From: Levilactobacillus yonginensis
GTDB lineage: Bacteria; Bacillota; Bacilli; Lactobacillales; Lactobacillaceae
DNA: 64,000 nucleotides
Direction: 5' to 3'
Assembly: GCF_003946265.1 (NCBI RefSeq)
Contig: NZ_RHNO01000008.1
Coordinates: 1 to 64,000 of the forward strand
A program made the position numbers and the translations under genes. The number at the start of each line of letters is the position of its first letter. Within the stretch, counting starts at the first letter, position 1. The notes under the pieces were generated by a model that was given only the letters and a program-made list of their open reading frames with translations, did not search any database and was not told the origin of the DNA. This document shows positions 45,586 to 56,890 of this stretch, piece after piece.

Positions 45586-46128
45586 TTAGTGTGCAAACGG
45601 CATGCCGAATTGAGTCAGTAATTCACGTGACTCTTCATCAGTGTTTGCCGTCGTAACGATAACGATGTCCAAACCACGAACACGGTTAACGTTATCAAAG
45701 TTAATTTCTGGGAAAATCAATTGTTCCTTAACACCCAGAGTGTAGTTCCCACGGCCATCAAAGGCACGAGAGCTAACACCATGGAAGTCACGAACACGTG
45801 GCAATGACACGTTGATCAATTTGTCCAGGAATTCGTACATCCGGTCACCGCGGAGGGTAACCTTTGCACCGATTGACATACCTTCACGAAGACGGAAGGT
45901 GGCGATTGACTTCTTGGCCTTAGTAACCAATGGCTTTTGACCAGAAATCAAACCCAATTCTTCAACGGCTTCGTCCAGGTTCTTAGCGTTGGAAACAGCA
46001 TCACCAACACCCATGTTCAAAACGATCTTGTCGATCTTCGGCGTTTGCATAACAGAACTGTAGCTGAACTTTTCCACCAATGATGGGGTAATTTCATTTA
46101 CGTACTTTTCTTTTAAACGAGCTGACAT
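45586..46128 (-). CDS. rplE: 50S ribosomal protein L5
   Basis: A 180-residue 5S rRNA-binding protein ([31 protein letters not shown]) of the central protuberance. Normal length. Confidence 0.97.
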   Translation of the reverse strand: MSARLKEKYVNEITPSLVEKFSYSSVMQTPKIDKIVLNMGVGDAVSNAKNLDEAVEELGLISGQKPLVTKAKKSIATFRLREGMSIGAKVTLRGDRMYEFLDKLINVSLPRVRDFHGVSSRAFDGRGNYTLGVKEQLIFPEINFDNVNRVRGLDIVIVTTANTDEESRELLTQFGMPFAH

Positions 46129-46153
46129 GAAATTATGTTCCTCCTTTCAGTGA

Positions 46154-46465
46154 TTATTTGTCGATGGTTTCGCCGGACTTCTTAGCGAACCGGACTTTGT
46201 GACCATCTTCTACTCGAACGCCAAGCCGGGTTGGTTCGTTGTTCGAAGGATCGATGAGCATTACGTTGGATGCGTGAATTGGTGCTTCAATATCAATAAT
46301 TCCGCCTTGGGGATTAGTTTGAGAAGCTTTTTGGTGCTTCTTAATCATATTGACGCCTTTGACGATCACGCGGTTCTTGGCGTTCAGGACTTTAGAAACA
46401 GTTCCTTCTTTGCCTTTGTCTTTGCCAGCGATCACGCGGACCTTGTCACCAGTTTTAATAAGCAT
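46154..46465 (-). CDS. rplX: 50S ribosomal protein L24
   Basis: A 103-residue KOW-domain assembly initiator ([20 protein letters not shown]). ATG 46465 lies nine bases after GGAGGTG; a frame reaching 46492 runs through that site and is rejected. Confidence 0.96.
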   Translation of the reverse strand: MLIKTGDKVRVIAGKDKGKEGTVSKVLNAKNRVIVKGVNMIKKHQKASQTNPQGGIIDIEAPIHASNVMLIDPSNNEPTRLGVRVEDGHKVRFAKKSGETIDK

Positions 46466-46501
46466 TCCTGTGGGCACCTCCTTGTTTAACACAATTCTTA
46501 A

Positions 46502-46870
46502 TTACAGTACTTCAGGTGCTAATGAGACAATCTTCATGAAGTCATTGTCACGTAATTCACGTGCAACTGGCCCGAAGATACGAGTTCCTTGTGGACTCTT
46601 GTCGTCTTTGATCAGCACTGCGGCATTTTCATCAAAGCTGATGTATGAACCGTCGTTACGACGTACACGAGACTTCGTACGTACGACAACAGCCTTAACA
46701 ACATCACCCTTTTTGACAACGCCACCTGGTGTTGCTTGTTTGATAGTAGCGACAATAACATCACCAATTCCGGCGTAGCGACGCTTGGAGCCACCCAGAA
46801 CCTTAATGGTCAGAATTTCCCGGGCGCCAGAATTGTCGGCAACCTTTAAACGGCTTTCTTGTTGGATCAC
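46502..46870 (-). CDS. rplN: 50S ribosomal protein L14
   Basis: A 122-residue protein ([19 protein letters not shown]) at the subunit interface. Normal length and order. Confidence 0.97.
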   Translation of the reverse strand: MIQQESRLKVADNSGAREILTIKVLGGSKRRYAGIGDVIVATIKQATPGGVVKKGDVVKAVVVRTKSRVRRNDGSYISFDENAAVLIKDDKSPQGTRIFGPVARELRDNDFMKIVSLAPEVL

Positions 46871-46920
46871 AGCTAGTGTCCTCCCTTCAGTTCTAGTTCA
46901 GAATACGATAAAAACGACAC

Positions 46921-47187
46921 CTAAATGATTACTGCTTTTTCAACAATGTCGACTAAGCGGAACCGCTTGGTAGCAGACAATGGACGAGTTTCCATGATTT
47001 CAACGATGTCGCCTGTGTGGGCTTCGTTGTTTTCATCATGTGCCTTGTACTTCTTAGAGTACTTGACGCGCTTGCCATATCTTGCATCCGTCTTTGTCGT
47101 TTCAACAACGACAGTGATCGTCTTTTCCATTTTGTCGGAAACGACACGACCACGGTAAACCTTGCGGTTATTACGTGCATCACTCAT
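46921..47187 (-). CDS. rpsQ: 30S ribosomal protein S17
   Basis: An 88-residue OB-fold primary 16S rRNA binder ([19 protein letters not shown]). Normal length. Confidence 0.97.
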   Translation of the reverse strand: MSDARNNRKVYRGRVVSDKMEKTITVVVETTKTDARYGKRVKYSKKYKAHDENNEAHTGDIVEIMETRPLSATKRFRLVDIVEKAVII

Positions 47188-47215
47188 GTATTAGTGACCT
47201 CCTTCTTATCGTATT

Positions 47216-47410
47216 CTACTTGTTCAGTTCTTGTTGGCGAAGAGCGGTTTTAATCCGCGCAATGTTCTTACGAACCTGCTTCAACCGTGCGGTGTTTTCC
47301 AATTGACCAGTAGCTAATTGGAAACGCAGGTTGAATAATTCGTCCTTGTAGCTCTTTTCTTTATCGAGCATTTCAGCAGTGGTTAATTCGTTGATTTCTT
47401 TAGTCTTCAT
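47216..47410 (-). CDS. rpmC: 50S ribosomal protein L29
   Basis: A 64-residue helical protein ([38 protein letters not shown]) at the tunnel exit. ATG 47410 is preferred over GTG 47422. The gene overlaps the rplP stop by 11 bp. Confidence 0.95.
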   Translation of the reverse strand: MKTKEINELTTAEMLDKEKSYKDELFNLRFQLATGQLENTARLKQVRKNIARIKTALRQQELNK

Positions 47411-47834
47411 TAGATTCGCCACCTACTTCCTCTCGTGATAAAACCTTGGTACGAACGGGAAGCTTCATGGCAGCCAAACGTAAGGCTTCGCGAGCGACTT
47501 CTTCAGAGACGCCACCCACTTCAAACAATACCTTACCGCGCTTAACTGGGGCTACCCAGCCATCAGGCGTACCTTTACCATTACCCATCCGGACCCCAAC
47601 ACCTTTAGCGGTGTAGGATTTGTGAGGGAAAATCTTGATCCAAACTTTCCCACCACGCTTCATGTAACGTGTAATTGCAACACGCGCAGCTTCGATTTGA
47701 CGGTTGGAGATCCACTTGGAATCCAACGATTGCAAACCGTAGTCACCAAAAGCAACGCTCTTGCCACCCTTGGCTTCGCCACGAAGCTTACCACGGTGGA
47801 CACGACGGAACTTTACTCGCTTAGGTACCAGCAT
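47400..47834 (-). CDS. rplP: 50S ribosomal protein L16
   Basis: A 144-residue protein ([19 protein letters not shown]) near the peptidyl-transferase A site. Normal length. Confidence 0.97.
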   Translation of the reverse strand: MLVPKRVKFRRVHRGKLRGEAKGGKSVAFGDYGLQSLDSKWISNRQIEAARVAITRYMKRGGKVWIKIFPHKSYTAKGVGVRMGNGKGTPDGWVAPVKRGKVLFEVGGVSEEVAREALRLAAMKLPVRTKVLSREEVGGESNED

Positions 47835-47836
47835 GT

Positions 47837-48496
47837 TTATTTCCCTCCTTGTCCGTTAGTTTGCTTTTTTTCTGGCAAAATCTCACCACGGTAGATCCAG
47901 GTCTTAACACCTAAAGAACCGTAAGTCGTGTGAGCTTCAACCCATGCATAATCAATGTCAGCACGTAACGTGTGCAGAGGAACCGTACCTTCAGCATAGC
48001 TTTCGACACGGGACATATCAGCACCGTTTAAACGACCAGCGACTTGCGTCTTAACACCCTTGGCGCCAGAACGCATAGTCCGTTGCATCGTACCACGCAT
48101 AGCCCGACGGAAAGCAACACGGCCTTCCAATTGACGAGCAATGTTTTCGCCGACCAACTTGGCGTCCAAATCTGGCTTCTTGATTTCCACGATGTTGATG
48201 TGGACACGTTTGCCAGTTAAGTCGTTCAATTCCTTACGGAGATTTTCGACTTCGGAACCACCCTTACCAATAACCATACCTGGCTTGGCAGTGTGAATTG
48301 AGATGTTGACGCGGTTTGCAGCCCGTTCAATCTCAACAGTTGATACAGATGCGTCTACAAGACGCTTTTCAATAAACTTACGGATTTGAAGGTCTTCCTT
48401 CAGGTAAGCAGCGAAATCCTTTTCAGCATACCACTTTGCTTCCCAGTCGCGAATGATACCGACCCGTAATCCAGTTGGATTTACTTTTTGACCCAC
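47837..48496 (-). CDS. rpsC: 30S ribosomal protein S3
   Basis: A 219-residue protein with a KH domain ([20 protein letters not shown]) and the S3 C-terminal domain. It forms the mRNA entry pore with S4 and S5. Two bases separate it from rplP. Confidence 0.97.
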   Translation of the reverse strand: MGQKVNPTGLRVGIIRDWEAKWYAEKDFAAYLKEDLQIRKFIEKRLVDASVSTVEIERAANRVNISIHTAKPGMVIGKGGSEVENLRKELNDLTGKRVHINIVEIKKPDLDAKLVGENIARQLEGRVAFRRAMRGTMQRTMRSGAKGVKTQVAGRLNGADMSRVESYAEGTVPLHTLRADIDYAWVEAHTTYGSLGVKTWIYRGEILPEKKQTNGQGGK

Positions 48497-48499
48497 GCG

Positions 48500-48856
48500 T
48501 TATCCCTCCTTTTTTTCAGATACAACAACCGTAATGTGACTCGTACGCTTGTTAATTGGTGAAGCAGAACCTTTGGCACGAGGACGGAACCGCTTAAGGG
48601 TTGGTCCTTCGTTCACAAAGGCTTCGCTAACGATTAGATCTTGACGATCTAAGTCAAAATTGTTTTCTGCGTTAGCAATTGCTGAGTTTAAAACTTTTTC
48701 CACAACGGGTGATGCTCCACGCGGTGTGAACTTTAAAATAGCGATTGCTTCAGCGACGCTCTTGCCGCGGATAAGATCGATGACAAGGCGGACTTTGCGA
48801 GCAGCAATCCGAACCGTCTTAGCAGTCGCTTGCGCTGATGTAACTTGTTCAGCCAT
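48500..48856 (-). CDS. rplV: 50S ribosomal protein L22
   Basis: A 118-residue protein ([21 protein letters not shown]) with the C-terminal hairpin [18 protein letters not shown] lining the exit tunnel. No insertion or deletion is apparent. Confidence 0.97.
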   Translation of the reverse strand: MAEQVTSAQATAKTVRIAARKVRLVIDLIRGKSVAEAIAILKFTPRGASPVVEKVLNSAIANAENNFDLDRQDLIVSEAFVNEGPTLKRFRPRAKGSASPINKRTSHITVVVSEKKEG

Positions 48857-48872
48857 TAGTTAATCCTCCTTA

Positions 48873-49148
48873 TCAACGAGTTTTCTTGTCGTCGCCACCA
48901 TGACCACGGAATGTCCGGGTTGGTACGAATTCGCCAAGTTTGTGGCCTACCATGTCTTCTTGAACGTAAACTGGTACATGCTTCCGTCCATCATAAACAG
49001 CGATAGTGTAACCTACAAAGCTTGGGAAAATAGTAGACCGACGGGACCAGGTCTTGATGACGGCCTTCTTTTGTGAATCCTTTTGCGCATCAATCTTCTT
49101 TAATAAGTGCGCATCGGCGAAAGGTCCTTTTTTCAAACTACGACCCAT
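48873..49148 (-). CDS. rpsS: 30S ribosomal protein S19
   Basis: A 91-residue head protein ([35 protein letters not shown]). Normal length. Confidence 0.97.
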   Translation of the reverse strand: MGRSLKKGPFADAHLLKKIDAQKDSQKKAVIKTWSRRSTIFPSFVGYTIAVYDGRKHVPVYVQEDMVGHKLGEFVPTRTFRGHGGDDKKTR

Positions 49149-49226
49149 TATGAAACCTCCTCTACTTGTGGCGCATCGGTTAAGCCGATGACAACCAGGT
49201 CTCTTGACATCCGGTAAACCGGATTA

Positions 49227-50075
49227 TTACATCTTAGAACCTTTACGATGACGAACAATGAACTTCTCAGTCTTGTTCTTCTTCGAACGCGTCTTCTTAC
49301 CAACGGTCTTCTTACCCCATGGAGAAAGAGGAGATGGTAAACCAACAGGAGCCTTACCTTCACCACCACCATGTGGGTGATCGTTAGGGTTCATAACTGA
49401 ACCACGAACGTGAGGACGTTGACCAGCCCAACGGTTACGGCCGGCTTTACCAACGTTGATCAGTTCATGTTCTTCGTTACCTACGGCACCGATAGTTGCA
49501 CGGTTAACGTTCAAGATCATCCGAACTTCACCAGATGAAAGACGAACTAACACGTACTTGTCGTCGTTAGCTTTACCTAACAATTGAGCTGAAGTACCAG
49601 CAGAACGGACCAATTGGCCACCCTTACCAGGCTTCAATTCGATGTTGTGAATAACAGTCCCGAAAGGAATGTCCTTCAATGGTAATGCGTTACCGACTTT
49701 GATATCAGCATCTGGACCAGATTGTACTTGCATACCAACCTTTAAGCCCTTAGGTGCAATGATGTATGACTTAACACCATCAGCGTAAACTAACAATGCA
49801 ATGTTGGCAGTACGGTTAGGGTCATATTCAATAGCCTTAACAGTAGCTGTAACATCATCCTTAATCCGCTTGAAGTCGATGATCCGGTATTGGCGCTTGT
49901 TACCACCGCCACGATGACGGACAGTCATTTTACCAGCGTTGTTACGCCCAGCAGAATGGCTTTGTGAATCAAGCAATGACTTTTCAGGAGTCGTCTTAGT
50001 GATGACGTCTTTGTAAACCAAGCTCGTCATGTTACGACGACCATTGCTTGTTGGTTTGTATTTCTTAATCGCCAC
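49227..50075 (-). CDS. rplB: 50S ribosomal protein L2
   Basis: A 282-residue peptidyl-transferase-centre protein ([35 protein letters not shown], which holds the conserved His). It is slightly longer at the basic C-terminus than common homologues. A 78-bp gap separates it from rpsS. Confidence 0.97.
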   Translation of the reverse strand: MAIKKYKPTSNGRRNMTSLVYKDVITKTTPEKSLLDSQSHSAGRNNAGKMTVRHRGGGNKRQYRIIDFKRIKDDVTATVKAIEYDPNRTANIALLVYADGVKSYIIAPKGLKVGMQVQSGPDADIKVGNALPLKDIPFGTVIHNIELKPGKGGQLVRSAGTSAQLLGKANDDKYVLVRLSSGEVRMILNVNRATIGAVGNEEHELINVGKAGRNRWAGQRPHVRGSVMNPNDHPHGGGEGKAPVGLPSPLSPWGKKTVGKKTRSKKNKTEKFIVRHRKGSKM

Positions 50076-50101
50076 GTTATTTCCCTCCTATATTTGAAAT
50101 T

Positions 50102-50389
50102 TTATTCTTCGTTGAATAATTTAATTTCTTTTGAGTCGGCAGATAAGCTGACAATAGCCTTACGACGTTTCTTAGTGTAGCCTTCGTAACGACCTTGACG
50201 CTTTAACTTACCTTTTAAGTTCATGATGTTGACCTTAACAACTTTAACGTCAAAGATGTCTTCAATAGCATGCTTGACTTGTGTCTTGGTTGCTCGTACG
50301 TCAACGTCAAAGGTGTAACGCTTGTCGTCCATAGTTGCCATCGTTGCTTCGGTAACAACTGGGCGTAAAATAATGTCACGTGATTCCAT
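50102..50389 (-). CDS. rplW: 50S ribosomal protein L23
   Basis: A 95-residue tunnel-exit protein ([20 protein letters not shown]) that docks trigger factor and SRP. Its ATG overlaps the rplD stop by one base. Confidence 0.97.
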   Translation of the reverse strand: MESRDIILRPVVTEATMATMDDKRYTFDVDVRATKTQVKHAIEDIFDVKVVKVNIMNLKGKLKRQGRYEGYTKKRRKAIVSLSADSKEIKLFNEE

Positions 50390-51012
50390 TATGCGAGCAC
50401 CTCCTCTACTTGAGAAAGAGCTGGTTGGGTAATCACTAACTTGTCCGCACCGGCAATGTCGAGGACATTCAAGCTCTTGGCTGGAATTACCTTAACATTG
50501 GATAAGTTGCGGGCTGCTAAAGCAGCAGTAACGTTGTCGTCTTCAAGGACAACCAACGTCTTAGTCGTGACGTTCAAACCAGCCAGCACTGCGGCGAATT
50601 CTTTCGTCTTAGGTGCGTCGAATGCTAATGCGTCAAGAACGTATAAGCTTTCGTCAAGAACCTTTTGAGAAAGAACTGACTTAAGTGCTAAACGGCCAAC
50701 CTTCTTAGGAAGGCGGTAACTGTATGAGCGAGGGGTTGGTCCAAAGACCACACCACCACCGACCCATTGTGGTGAACGGATGGAACCTTGACGGGCACGA
50801 CCAGTACCCTTTTGACGCCATGGCTTCTTACCACCACCACGAACGGCACTCCGGTTTTTAACGGCGTGGGTTCCTTGGCGTAAGGAAGCTCGTTGCATCA
50901 GGATTGTGTCAAATACGACGTTTTCGTTAGGTTCGATACCGAAGATATCAGCGTTCAAATCAACGTTGCCGTTTTGGCTACCATCTTGCTTGTATAATGC
51001 TACGCTTGTCAT
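50389..51012 (-). CDS. rplD: 50S ribosomal protein L4
   Basis: A 207-residue protein whose long loop includes [21 protein letters not shown]4 also represses the S10 operon in many bacteria by binding the leader, which is structured here. Confidence 0.97.
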   Translation of the reverse strand: MTSVALYKQDGSQNGNVDLNADIFGIEPNENVVFDTILMQRASLRQGTHAVKNRSAVRGGGKKPWRQKGTGRARQGSIRSPQWVGGGVVFGPTPRSYSYRLPKKVGRLALKSVLSQKVLDESLYVLDALAFDAPKTKEFAAVLAGLNVTTKTLVVLEDDNVTAALAARNLSNVKVIPAKSLNVLDIAGADKLVITQPALSQVEEVLA

Positions 51013-51033
51013 TTAATTATCCTCCCTTCCTAT

Positions 51034-51684
51034 TTATTTTTCAGATTGCTTAGGACGTGGTGGGCGAACAGCACTCTTAACGGAAACGAGTGACTTGTTA
51101 GCACCAGGCACGTTACCCTTGATCAACAGAACGTTGTTATCAACGTCAGCCTTAACGATCACGAGGTTTTGGATAGTAACAGTCTTGTTACCCATCCGGC
51201 CTGGAAGCTTCATACCAGGGAATACCCGGTTAATGATAGCACCCAGAGAACCTGGACGACGGTGGTAACGAGAACCATGGGCCATAGGGCCACGGCTTTG
51301 ACCATCTTTATGAATGTTACCTTGGTATCCATGACCTTTAGTGACACCTGTGACATCCACGATGTCTCCTGCTTGGAAGGTATCAACTTTAACTTCGTCT
51401 GCTACCTTGTAATCTCCCAGCTCAACATCTCTGAATTCACGAATGAAGCGCTTAGGAGTCGTGTTTGCTTTTGCTACATGACCTTGTTCGGGCTTGTTGC
51501 TGAGTACTTCACGCTTGTCTTGGTAACCAAGTTGAATGGCTTCGTAACCGTCGTTTTCCATCGTCTTAACTTGTAACACAACGTTTGGCGTTGCTTCGAC
51601 AACAGTAACGGGGATTAATTCGCCAGCATCAGTGAAGACTTGCGTCATCCCGACCTTTTTCCCTAAGATTCCTTTAGTGGTCAT
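51034..51684 (-). CDS. rplC: 50S ribosomal protein L3
   Basis: A 216-residue early-assembly protein ([20 protein letters not shown]) with a loop that reaches the peptidyl-transferase centre ([20 protein letters not shown]). Normal length. Confidence 0.97.
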   Translation of the reverse strand: MTTKGILGKKVGMTQVFTDAGELIPVTVVEATPNVVLQVKTMENDGYEAIQLGYQDKREVLSNKPEQGHVAKANTTPKRFIREFRDVELGDYKVADEVKVDTFQAGDIVDVTGVTKGHGYQGNIHKDGQSRGPMAHGSRYHRRPGSLGAIINRVFPGMKLPGRMGNKTVTIQNLVIVKADVDNNVLLIKGNVPGANKSLVSVKSAVRPPRPKQSEK

Positions 51685-51728
51685 GAGTACACCTCCGATT
51701 ATATTGTATTAGTTTAGTACCTTGAAAA

Positions 51729-52037
51729 TTATAACTTGATTTCGATGTCAACACCGCTAGGCAGGTCAAGCTTCATTAATGAGTCGACCGTCTTTGGCGT
51801 TGGGTTAACGATATCAATCAAACGCTTATGCGTCCGCATTTCGAATTGTTCACGTGAGTCCTTAAACTTATGTGGTGAACGTAATACGGTGTAGATTGTC
51901 CGTTCAGTTGGCAATGGGATTGGACCTGAGATGCCGGCACCAGTTCTCTTTGCTGTTTCAACAATCTTTTCCGCTGATTGGTCAAGGATGCGATGTTCGT
52001 ATGCCTTCAACCGAATCCGAATTTTTTGTTTTGCCAT
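51729..52037 (-). CDS. rpsJ: 30S ribosomal protein S10
   Basis: A 102-residue protein ([19 protein letters not shown]) and first gene of the S10 operon. S10 is also the NusE antitermination partner. The ATG follows GGAGGG. Confidence 0.97.
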   Translation of the reverse strand: MAKQKIRIRLKAYEHRILDQSAEKIVETAKRTGAGISGPIPLPTERTIYTVLRSPHKFKDSREQFEMRTHKRLIDIVNPTPKTVDSLMKLDLPSGVDIEIKL

Positions 52038-52237
52038 TGTGTTCCCTCCTTCGTCTATTTTAAAAATAAGACTAACTCCGTGGAAATTCCCGCCACACCC
52101 TCATGGCAAAGCGGCCGGGTGTGTCGCAATCTCCCACATCATCGCTTAAGCTTTTGAACCGCTACCCCCAGGGCACAAAAATGTCCCGGGGAAATACAGC
52201 ACTTGACTATCATACTAAATAAAACGCCGTCTGGCAA
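52038..52237 (-). promoter_or_regulatory. Promoter and structured leader of the S10 operon
   Basis: On the minus strand TTGCCA (52237-52232), 17 bp and TATGAT (52214-52209) form a promoter. The leader of about 165 nt has a first hairpin built on CCCCGGGAC and GCCCTGGGG (52190-52160 area) and a second built on CACACCC and GGGTGTG (52125-52095 area). This fits an L4-controlled leader, as in other Firmicutes, but I cannot confirm the consensus. Confidence 0.6.
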
Positions 52238-52302
52238 GGGTTTTCGCTGAATTTCTCGAATCTTTTTGTGAAATCGCTGACCGAATTGACCTCGATCAAG
52301 AC

Positions 52303-52428
52303 ATGAAATTCAGTGAAAATTATTTTAAATTGTCTGATAATGCTAAGCTAATCCCGTATTTAGATCAAAATGGAAGTGTTCTGCCCTACTGGACAACTAT
52401 TCCCAAATTAACCACCCATGACGATTAG
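52303..52428 (+). pseudogene. Short unrecognised frame, perhaps a gene remnant
   Basis: An open frame of 41 codons from ATG 52303 (MKFSENYFKLSDNAKLIPYL...), open upstream without a start to about 52217 and overlapping the S10 promoter on the other strand. No ribosome site. The composition is protein-like (AEFLESFCEIADRIDLDQD in the upstream part). It may be the end of a lost gene. I cannot assign a family. Confidence 0.2.
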
Positions 52429-52477
52429 CTCTCGCAAGCCGTTGTCTATCTTAGCACGTCTAGCCGCCAGATACAAA

Positions 52478-52521
52478 AGAAAATAGAGAGAATCATCAAT
52501 ATAATGGTAGATTCTCTCTAT
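52478..52521 (-). terminator. Terminator of the MATE gene
   Basis: On the minus strand ATAGAGAGAATC (52521-52510) pairs with GATTCTCTCTAT (52494-52483), then TTTCTTTT. It lies 43 bp past the MATE stop. Confidence 0.82.
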
Positions 52522-52563
52522 CTAATCACAACATTTTCACTCTCAATCCCTGTTATATCAAGC

Positions 52564-53898
52564 TTATCGGGCTGATTTAGCTTGCTTAAAAATTCCTCGA
52601 GCTAATAACCACCCTAAGCCACAGGTCAAGACGTCTGCAGCTGGTTGTGCCCAGATAATCCCGTGATACCCTAACAATGCCGCACCAGCGACAATCATCA
52701 CGTAAAAGACCACGCCTTGCCGAGCAATCGACATGATTAAAGCGCCCCCTGCCTTCCCTGTACTCTGGAAGACCGTCGTATAGACTAACACGGCCCCCAC
52801 AAATGGTGTGGTCGCCAGGAAAGCCCGCAGCATATACGTACCTGCAGTGATAACGGCGGCGTCATGGAGGAAAAGCCCAATGATTTGCGGGGCAAAGATC
52901 ATCAACACTGCTGCGAGGATCAGTGCGTAGCCCACCTCTACCAACAGGTCGAAGCGCAAAATCTTCCTAAACCGCTGCATATTCTTTGCACCAAACGTAT
53001 ACCCAATCAGGGGTTGTGCGCCAAAAGCAAAGCCAACCATGACTAACATAACAATCATGTACACCTTTAGCACAATTCCCATTGCGGCAACTCGAGTCGG
53101 TCCATAAGCTATCAGATAACGATTCAGCACTGCTGTCCCAAAGGCCTGCATCAAGTTCGTAATCGATCCGGGTATGCCGATAAACAACACCTGCTTAACC
53201 AGATCACGATTAAGTCGGCTGAGACGAACATCTACCGAGATAACATGACAGTAATGCTTTGTCAGGAAAACGAGGAGTCCAGCTGATAAGCTATACCCAA
53301 TCACGGTGGCTAGCGCTGCACCGGCGGCCCCCATACCCATTGGAAAGATAAGAATTGGGTCTAAGATAATGGTGAGCACCGTCCCCACCATGGTGCCGAC
53401 CATTGATTGTGTCGCAAACCCCTCAGTCCGAATCAGATTTCCCGGCACGATCGACACGATGATGGGCATTGCGCCAACTGCCATAATCTGATAAAACTGT
53501 TTCGCATACGCGTACGTTGCCGGCGTCGCCCCTAACAGGTTTAACACTGGACGGGTTGCTGCCAATAACACAACTGTTGTGCCTAATCCCACCACAACGG
53601 CTCCATACAGACAAAAACTGCTGACACGACTCCCGACTTGATAAGCTTTCTCCCCCAACAACCGGGAAATCAGAGAGCTTCCGCCTAAACCAAAGATATC
53701 ACCAATGGCAATCAAGAACGAAAATAACGGCGTACACAGTGCCACCCCAGCAACCAAACTTGTATTCTGGGTTTGTGACACAAAATACGTGTCTGCCAGA
53801 TTATAAATCATACTTGCCACCATGCTCAAGACGACTGGCAGCGCCAGCTTGAAATATGCATGGGGAATTGAGGTCCGTTCAAATAACTCTTCCATCAC
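52564..53898 (-). CDS. MATE-family multidrug/cation antiporter
   Basis: A 444-residue protein with two MatE domains and about 12 helices (LALPVVLSMVASMIYNLADTYFVSQ opening; GFAFGAQPLIGYTFGAKN at the start of the second half). It exports drugs or metabolites with Na+ or H+. Substrate unknown. It sits between fusA and rpsJ, two translation operons that are adjacent in many Firmicutes, so it is likely an insertion of a foreign transcription unit (inference). It has its own terminator. Confidence 0.88.
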   Translation of the reverse strand: MMEELFERTSIPHAYFKLALPVVLSMVASMIYNLADTYFVSQTQNTSLVAGVALCTPLFSFLIAIGDIFGLGGSSLISRLLGEKAYQVGSRVSSFCLYGAVVVGLGTTVVLLAATRPVLNLLGATPATYAYAKQFYQIMAVGAMPIIVSIVPGNLIRTEGFATQSMVGTMVGTVLTIILDPILIFPMGMGAAGAALATVIGYSLSAGLLVFLTKHYCHVISVDVRLSRLNRDLVKQVLFIGIPGSITNLMQAFGTAVLNRYLIAYGPTRVAAMGIVLKVYMIVMLVMVGFAFGAQPLIGYTFGAKNMQRFRKILRFDLLVEVGYALILAAVLMIFAPQIIGLFLHDAAVITAGTYMLRAFLATTPFVGAVLVYTTVFQSTGKAGGALIMSIARQGVVFYVMIVAGAALLGYHGIIWAQPAADVLTCGLGWLLARGIFKQAKSAR

Positions 53899-53990
53899 TT
53901 ATCATCCAACTTTCAACTCGTAAAAATAACTGCATGAATCATTATACGCGTTCCTCTCAAGCTTAGTCAGAAGAAATTCAGCTAAAATGG

Positions 53991-54029
53991 TCAAAAAAAA
54001 ACGCCCCACTACCGAAGTAGCGAGACGTT
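53991..54029 (-). terminator. Terminator of the str operon
   Basis: On the minus strand AACGTCTCGCTAC (54029-54017) pairs with GTAGTGGGGCGTT (54012-54000) through a TTCG tetraloop, with a run of T after it. It lies 24 bp past the fusA stop. Confidence 0.9.
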
Positions 54030-54052
54030 TCAATTTTTAAAGAATGACAACT

Positions 54053-56152
54053 CTAGTCTTCGACTGGAGTACCGCCGTTCTTCTTGATAATGTCAGCTTG
54101 AACACTCTTAGGCGTTGGTTCGTAGTGATCAAACGTCATGGTGAAGGTACCACGACCTTGTGATGCAGAACGTAACGTCGTAGCGTAACCGAACATTTCG
54201 GATAACGGAACGTAAGAGTGAATCATTTGTGCGTTACCACGTGCTTCCATACCATCGACCTTACCACGACGTGCGGTAACTTGGCCCATGATATCACCCA
54301 TGTATTCTTCAGGAACCAAGATATCAACCTTCATGATTGGTTCAAGAATAACGGGACCAGCAGAGTGGACAGCCTTACGTAAAGCCAATGATGCGGCAAC
54401 CTTGAAGGCTGCTTCACTAGAATCGACTTCATGGTAGCTACCATCGTATAACTTAGCCTTAACATCGACCAATGGGTAACCGGCTAATACACCGTTTGCC
54501 ATGGCTTCTTGCAGACCTTGGTCAACTGAAGGGATAAATTCACGAGGAACAACCCCACCAACGATAGCGTCTTCGAATTCGTAGCCCTTACCACGTTCGT
54601 TAGGGGTAAATTCAATCCAAACGTCACCATATTGACCTTTACCACCAGATTGACGAACAAACTTACCTTGGACCTTAGTTGGCTTCGTGAATGCTTCACG
54701 GTAGGCAACTTGAGGAGCACCAATGTTTGCTTCAACCTTAAATTCACGCTTCATCCGGTCAATGATGATGTCCAAGTGAAGTTCACCCATTCCGGCAATC
54801 AGAGTTTCACCAGTTTCAGGGTTAGTTTCAGCCTTGAAAGTTGGGTCTTCTTCAGAAAGCTTTTGTAAGGCGTTGTTCATCTTATCTTGGTCAGCCTTCG
54901 TCTTTGGTTCAACGGCAACCTGGATAACTGGATCTGGGAAGTTCATTGATTCCAAATGTAATGGGTGATCAGGATCAGTCAAAGAGTCACCAGTAGTGGT
55001 GTTCTTCAAACCAATGGCCCCGGCGATATCACCGGAGAAGACTTCTGGAATTTCTTGACGGTGATTTGAATGCATTTGCAGCAAACGACCAACACGTTCA
55101 CGCTTGTCCTTCGTAGCGTTAAGTACGTAAGAACCAGATTCCAGAGTACCGGAGTAAACCCGGATGTAAGTTAAACGACCAACGAATGGGTCGGTAGCAA
55201 CCTTGAAAGCCAAGGCAGCAAATGGATCATCATCGTTAGCACGTAAAGTAACGGCTTCGTCAGTGTCAGGAACAGTGGCGTTGTATGGCTTAACATCCAA
55301 TGGGGATGGTAAGTAGTCAACAACGGCGTCCATCAACATTTGAACACCCTTATCTTTGAAGGCAGAACCAGCAAAGACAGGGAACATGTCCAAACGTAAA
55401 GTGGCACGACGGATAGCAGCCTTCAGTTCCTCTTTGGAGATTTCTTCCCCTTCAAGGTACTTTTCCATGATTTCATCATCAACGTCAGCGACGCTTTCGA
55501 TGATGCCTTCATGACGCTTCTTAGCTTCTTCCAGCATGTCTGCAGGAATATCAACAGTGTCCCATGAGGAACCCAGTTCATCCTTGTCGTAGACGTATGC
55601 CTTCATTTCGATTAAGTCAACAACACCGGCGAAATCATCTTCGGCACCAATAGCCATTTGCAATGCAACAGCATTAGCTTGGAGACGTTCGTGGATGGAG
55701 TTTACTGAGAAGTCGAAGTCGGCACCCAGCTTATCCATTTTGTTAACGAAAACGATACGGGGAACATCGAAGTCTGAGGCTTGACGCCAAACAGTTTCGG
55801 TTTGAGGTTCAACACCGGCTTGACCGTCTAAGACGGTAACGGCACCATCAAGCACACGCAGGGAACGTTCAACTTCAACAGTGAAGTCAACGTGTCCTGG
55901 GGTGTCGATGATGTTGATCCGGTGTTGCTTCCATTCGGCCGTGGTAGCGGCAGAAGTGATCGTAATACCCCGTTCTTGTTCTTGTTCCATCCAGTCCATT
56001 TGTGAAGCCCCATCATGGGTTTCACCAATCTTATGGATTTTACCAGTATAATACAGGATACGCTCAGTAGTCGTCGTCTTACCGGCATCGATGTGAGCCA
56101 TGATACCGATGTTACGCGTCTTTTCAAGCGGAAATTCACGAGTATTAGCCAT
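54053..56152 (-). CDS. fusA: Elongation factor G
   Basis: A 699-residue translocation GTPase. The G motifs are [30 protein letters not shown] and NKMDKLGAD; domains II-V follow, with [13 protein letters not shown]-like segments in domain IV. Length is standard. It follows rpsG after a 189-bp gap that holds strong hairpins. Confidence 0.98.
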   Translation of the reverse strand: MANTREFPLEKTRNIGIMAHIDAGKTTTTERILYYTGKIHKIGETHDGASQMDWMEQEQERGITITSAATTAEWKQHRINIIDTPGHVDFTVEVERSLRVLDGAVTVLDGQAGVEPQTETVWRQASDFDVPRIVFVNKMDKLGADFDFSVNSIHERLQANAVALQMAIGAEDDFAGVVDLIEMKAYVYDKDELGSSWDTVDIPADMLEEAKKRHEGIIESVADVDDEIMEKYLEGEEISKEELKAAIRRATLRLDMFPVFAGSAFKDKGVQMLMDAVVDYLPSPLDVKPYNATVPDTDEAVTLRANDDDPFAALAFKVATDPFVGRLTYIRVYSGTLESGSYVLNATKDKRERVGRLLQMHSNHRQEIPEVFSGDIAGAIGLKNTTTGDSLTDPDHPLHLESMNFPDPVIQVAVEPKTKADQDKMNNALQKLSEEDPTFKAETNPETGETLIAGMGELHLDIIIDRMKREFKVEANIGAPQVAYREAFTKPTKVQGKFVRQSGGKGQYGDVWIEFTPNERGKGYEFEDAIVGGVVPREFIPSVDQGLQEAMANGVLAGYPLVDVKAKLYDGSYHEVDSSEAAFKVAASLALRKAVHSAGPVILEPIMKVDILVPEEYMGDIMGQVTARRGKVDGMEARGNAQMIHSYVPLSEMFGYATTLRSASQGRGTFTMTFDHYEPTPKSVQADIIKKNGGTPVED

Positions 56153-56197
56153 GATTAATGTGTAACTCCTCTCAACTTGATCGTAGATTGTGCCAAA

Positions 56198-56333
56198 AGG
56201 TGGCCACTAACATCAAAAATTGATTTTAGTCGCCACCTCTCAATTAAAGGATTGCTCCCTTAAGTCAGAGACGGGAGCATCCAAAGACACTCTGCTCTAA
56301 CATTGTATCACGCTGCTGGCAATGCAGCATGAT
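56198..56333 (-). promoter_or_regulatory. Hairpin cascade between rpsG and fusA
   Basis: On the minus strand, three hairpins follow the rpsG stop. The first has an ATCA-GCTG stem (56333-56307). The second has GCTCCC/GGGAGC (56278-56254). The third is a long one, AGGTGGC-ACTAA-ATCAA paired with TTGAT-TTAGT-GCCACCT (56238-56198), followed by TTTT. The third resembles an intrinsic terminator or attenuator in front of fusA. Confidence 0.6.
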
Positions 56334-56341
56334 AACTGCTT

Positions 56342-56812
56342 TTACCAGCGGTAATGAGCGAAGGCACGGTTAGCATCAGCCATCCGGTGCGTATCTTCAC
56401 GCTTCTTAACAGCAGCACCTGTGTTGTTGGCAGCATCCATGATTTCGCGGGCAAGCCGGTCAACCATAGTGTGTTCGCCACGAAGGCGAGAGTACTGCAC
56501 GATCCAACGCAAACCTAAAGTAGTCCGACGGTCAGGACGAACTTCGATTGGAACTTGGTAGTTTGACCCACCAACACGCCGAGCCTTAACTTCCAAGACT
56601 GGCATTACGTTCTTCATTGCTTCTTCGAAGACTTCCACTGGATCGTTACCAGTTTCGTTCTTAATGATGTCAAATGCACCATAAATGATTTTAGTTGAAG
56701 TACCACGTTTCCCATCCATCATCGTGTGGTTGATCAGACGAGTGACCAACTTTGAATTGTAAATTGGATCAGGAAGGACTTCACGCTTTTGTACGTTTCC
56801 TTTTCTAGGCAT
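56342..56812 (-). CDS. rpsG: 30S ribosomal protein S7
   Basis: A 156-residue head protein ([20 protein letters not shown] opening). ATG 56812 follows AGGAGG; an extension to 56866 runs through the intergenic hairpin and is rejected. Confidence 0.97.
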   Translation of the reverse strand: MPRKGNVQKREVLPDPIYNSKLVTRLINHTMMDGKRGTSTKIIYGAFDIIKNETGNDPVEVFEEAMKNVMPVLEVKARRVGGSNYQVPIEVRPDRRTTLGLRWIVQYSRLRGEHTMVDRLAREIMDAANNTGAAVKKREDTHRMADANRAFAHYRW

Positions 56813-56841
56813 TGTTAATATCCTCCTTGAAATGCTGTTAC

Positions 56842-56873
56842 GGGGTGTTTGACGGAATCCGTGCAAACGCCCC
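56842..56873 (-). promoter_or_regulatory. Hairpin between rpsL and rpsG
   Basis: On the minus strand GGGG-GTTTG-ACGG pairs with CCGT-CAAAC-CCCC (56873-56842) with single-base interruptions. It stands just before the rpsG ribosome site, where S7 autoregulation occurs in E. coli. It has no U-tract. Confidence 0.5.
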
Positions 56874-56890
56874 TACTTTTTAGTCTCGGT

